Shown here piece after piece: positions 61,391 through 64,000 of a DNA stretch of 64,000 nt. The position numbers and the translations under genes are program-made. The stretch comes from Gymnorhina tibicen (taxonomy: Eukaryota > Chordata > Aves > Passeriformes > Artamidae), in the NCBI GenBank assembly GCA_013399875.1, contig VXAZ01000263.1, positions 1,303,262 through 1,367,261 of the forward strand, written 5' to 3'. Positions within the stretch are counted from its first letter, which is position 1. The number at the start of each line of letters is the position of its first letter. Below the pieces are notes generated by a model. That model saw only the letters and a program-made list of their open reading frames with translations. It did not search any database and was not told the DNA's origin.

Positions 61391-61945
61391 CTCTTCCTAT
61401 TTCAGGTTCTAACTCCTGCTTGAAAAATTATTGGGTTTCTTTTATTTTGTTTTGTAATCTTAGTGCTGGCAGAAAAAAATTAAACAGTAATCAGAGTTTT
61501 GGATCAATGGCCAAAAGTGGGCTTGATCTATGCATTCCCTATAGCATTCAGGAATTTATTCACCTTACATAAATGGCACAAGTACAGAAGCAAATGTCCT
61601 TTCTTTCATAGAGTCTTTCACAATCAGCTTTGAGAACTATGGTCTCCTTAAACTGCTATCCCAAACAGTACAATATTCAAACAAATACTCCAATGATCAA
61701 TATCGAATTTGTATTTACATGAACACTAACAAACACATAATGCTTAGTCATACATTATTAGTGGGGTAAGGCACACAACACTTAAGTCATACCTCAGTAG
61801 TGGTTAATTATGTCTCTGGTTTAAGTTTCAAATCAGCAGAGAAGCTGAGTGTGGCCAAAGATACAAACGGTAGAACACAGCACATTTGATCAGAGGAAAT
61901 CTCTCTATTTTGAAGGGACTGGAGATGACACTGGTCCCCAGAAAT

Positions 61946-61961
61946 AAAGAAAGAAAGAAAT
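61946..61961. repeat. (AAAG)n microsatellite
   Basis: About four units of AAAG/GAAA in AATAAAGAAAGAAAGAAATA. Confidence 0.8.
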
Positions 61962-64000
61962 AAAATCAGTTGGCATCAATTAAGATGCAGACGGGAGCAT
62001 ATTATGTAAAGCAGTGGGAAAAATTTTTTTATTTCAAGGCAAAAGTTAGTCTAACAAAGCTCAGACTCTAGTAATAAGTACGACTTCTGTTTGGAACAGC
62101 TTTCCTTTGTGAAAGGGAGAGGTTTAAGCAGGAATGTCTCCCTACAGTTTTTGCTTCTGCCCCTAGAATCTGAAACTAATTCAGAAGCATTATAGGAGAA
62201 TTGAATGTATAGACTTATTTAAATTTACTCTGCAAACCACAGAATCACATTTTCAACAGCTGACAAACTGATTATAAAACTGATTGGTCTTTACTGCAAG
62301 AGAACATTGTCTGCTGGATCTAGATCACTTATTCAAAATCTTTTTCAGGCACCAGCTCTCTGGAAGAGATAAGTGTTGAGACACAAAAAAAAAAGGAAAT
62401 AATTACAAAAGGAAAGCAAAATTCATGTTCTTAGAGATCAAAAAGACAAGATTAAAAAACCCGATTAAAAAAAATTGTACTTCATTATGAAATACCAAGA
62501 TATTTGAGGCTTGGATAACCTAAATATATTATGAACAAATATCCTGAATTTTGATACACTTTATCTAGAAATAGAATTGAGAAAATTAACAAGAAAAATC
62601 TTACTGTATTTGTTCTTGTTTAAATTCCATTAACTTCTAGGAACAACTGTGCTTTCAAGCAGGCAGAATACATGAAAAAGATAAGCTTACAAAATGCAAA
62701 GAAAAGCCCTGCCAAACCTCAAAATTAATTTGTAAAACCAAAAGCAGTTGTCAAAACATGCCTAACTTACAATGCTATACTATTTTTCCATTTGTAAAAC
62801 TGTACTTAAAAAACTTCCATATGATAGAAATACAGCAATTTGCACTAGTAGCCTCACAAGAGAAGGCAGAAATTTAAGTCAATTTTCTTAAAACAGGATC
62901 TTCCAAACACCATTAGAGTTGTACACACAACACCACATGTGCAATGAACAGCAACAACTCCAGACAGAATTCTGACAGCTGCGTTAACTAGAAAGGTACT
63001 ATGAAGTTAAATTTCTTGGATAAGAATCACCACAATTTTGAAGCAGCTATTTTGAAGGCCAAGTTTTTCATATTCGTGCTCCTTTCACAATACAATCTGT
63101 TGAAAAACACCTAAACTGTGGTCAGTAAACAGCATGTATTTCTTTACATACAAATATATAGTTAAAAATAGCCAATTACATAAATTGATTAGCTGTATAT
63201 AGCTATACAATGTAAATACATACCAAGTACAAGCTTATATGAATAGATTGACACGTGTTTCTTATGCATGGCAGCCACTGCTCACACACCTTTGCCATTT
63301 CATAAGGGTATTTGCTTTCTGCTACTTCAAAGAATAAGAAAGCATAGAATATCCAGAGAAGCACCAGCCCACCAGTATCAGCTGACATAGGACTTTAAAT
63401 ATGAGGGAAAATCCATTCAGGTAGTGAAATAAGCACAGAAACATACCCCCAACTATTAAACTTCTACTGAGTAGCAGAAGAGTGTGGTTCAGTAGCCTGA
63501 TATTCCTTTAAACCCCACAGCACTGGGTTGGAGATTCACTACTCATCTTTTCCTCTCCACACTTATTTCACAGCCTTAACACTCTTTTAATGTAGTTGTT
63601 TGTTGGTGCTGTGAAAACAAGCACGTGTGCATTCAGCTGCACTGAGCAGAAGATTCATACCCCAGGTGAGAGACAACTTGAAATTCCATTCCCACTTCAT
63701 AATTACAGCACACATAAATGGAACAAAACATGGAGCAACTGCCCACCCCACACAAGACATGGCAATCCTATATCATCAAAATGTGTTCAAGGAAACAGAG
63801 CACTAAATGGACTGAAGTACATTTCCATTTGTCAATATGTTTACAATGCATTCTCTACGGGAGGGCCCATCACGTTCTTCTAGCAGCCCTTTTATTTGAT
63901 TGCTATTATTCTTGTTATTATTAAAATACGTTTTTCCCAGCCTGGACAAGCAGCACAAGCACTGATTGATGAGACAGCCCTATCCAAGCAGAGAAATGAT

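Larger units (their letters stand above)
54421..64000. other. Upstream region, no recognised gene
   Basis: AT-rich sequence with GC-richer patches near 57170-57350 and 60030-60500, the simple repeat at 61.95 kb and a possible old LINE relic at 61.3 kb. None of the open frames (up to 110 codons) is recognisable. Confidence 0.55.

Overview
The window is vertebrate nuclear DNA, almost certainly from a bird. It is AT-rich, with sparse coding sequence split by GT-AG introns. It carries several 5'-truncated CR1 LINE copies, the dominant retroposon of bird genomes. It also has a solo endogenous-retrovirus LTR of a style I associate with songbirds. There is no bacterial or plasmid signal and no array or operon structure; long open frames outside the gene look like chance.

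One protein-coding gene is recognisable: ZPLD1 (zona pellucida-like domain containing 1, cupulin), on the minus strand. Ten coding exons between 36738 (ATG) and 15957 (end of stop) join with consistent phase and canonical splice sites. They encode a 415-residue type I membrane protein. In order it has a signal peptide, a ZP module, an RERR furin-type site, a short stalk that includes a 30-nt in-frame exon, one transmembrane helix and a short cytoplasmic tail. ZPLD1 is known as a structural component of the inner-ear cupula.

Layout. Positions 1-14.5 kb are 3' flank of ZPLD1 and hold three CR1 copies (about 5.1-6.3 kb, 7.05-7.64 kb and 9.47-10.1 kb) and a 13-bp-arm palindrome. From 14.5 to 15.96 kb lies the probable 3' UTR, ended by a good poly(A) signal. 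From 15.96 to 36.74 kb are the coding exons and introns; intron 2 carries the antisense solo LTR (29085-29744) and intron 4 an AT-rich stretch that resembles a developmental enhancer. From 36.75 to 64 kb is 5' flank or upstream intron with no recognised coding sequence. It contains one convincing candidate non-coding exon of ZPLD1 (45771-45884), an ancient CR1 relic near 39 kb and a young-style CR1 3' end at 54.3-54.4 kb.

The true promoter of ZPLD1 was not identified. No CpG island lies just upstream of the ATG exon, and an apparent splice acceptor 8 nt before the ATG suggests the first exon is further upstream. All family names come from recognition of the translated or nucleotide sequence; no database search was run.
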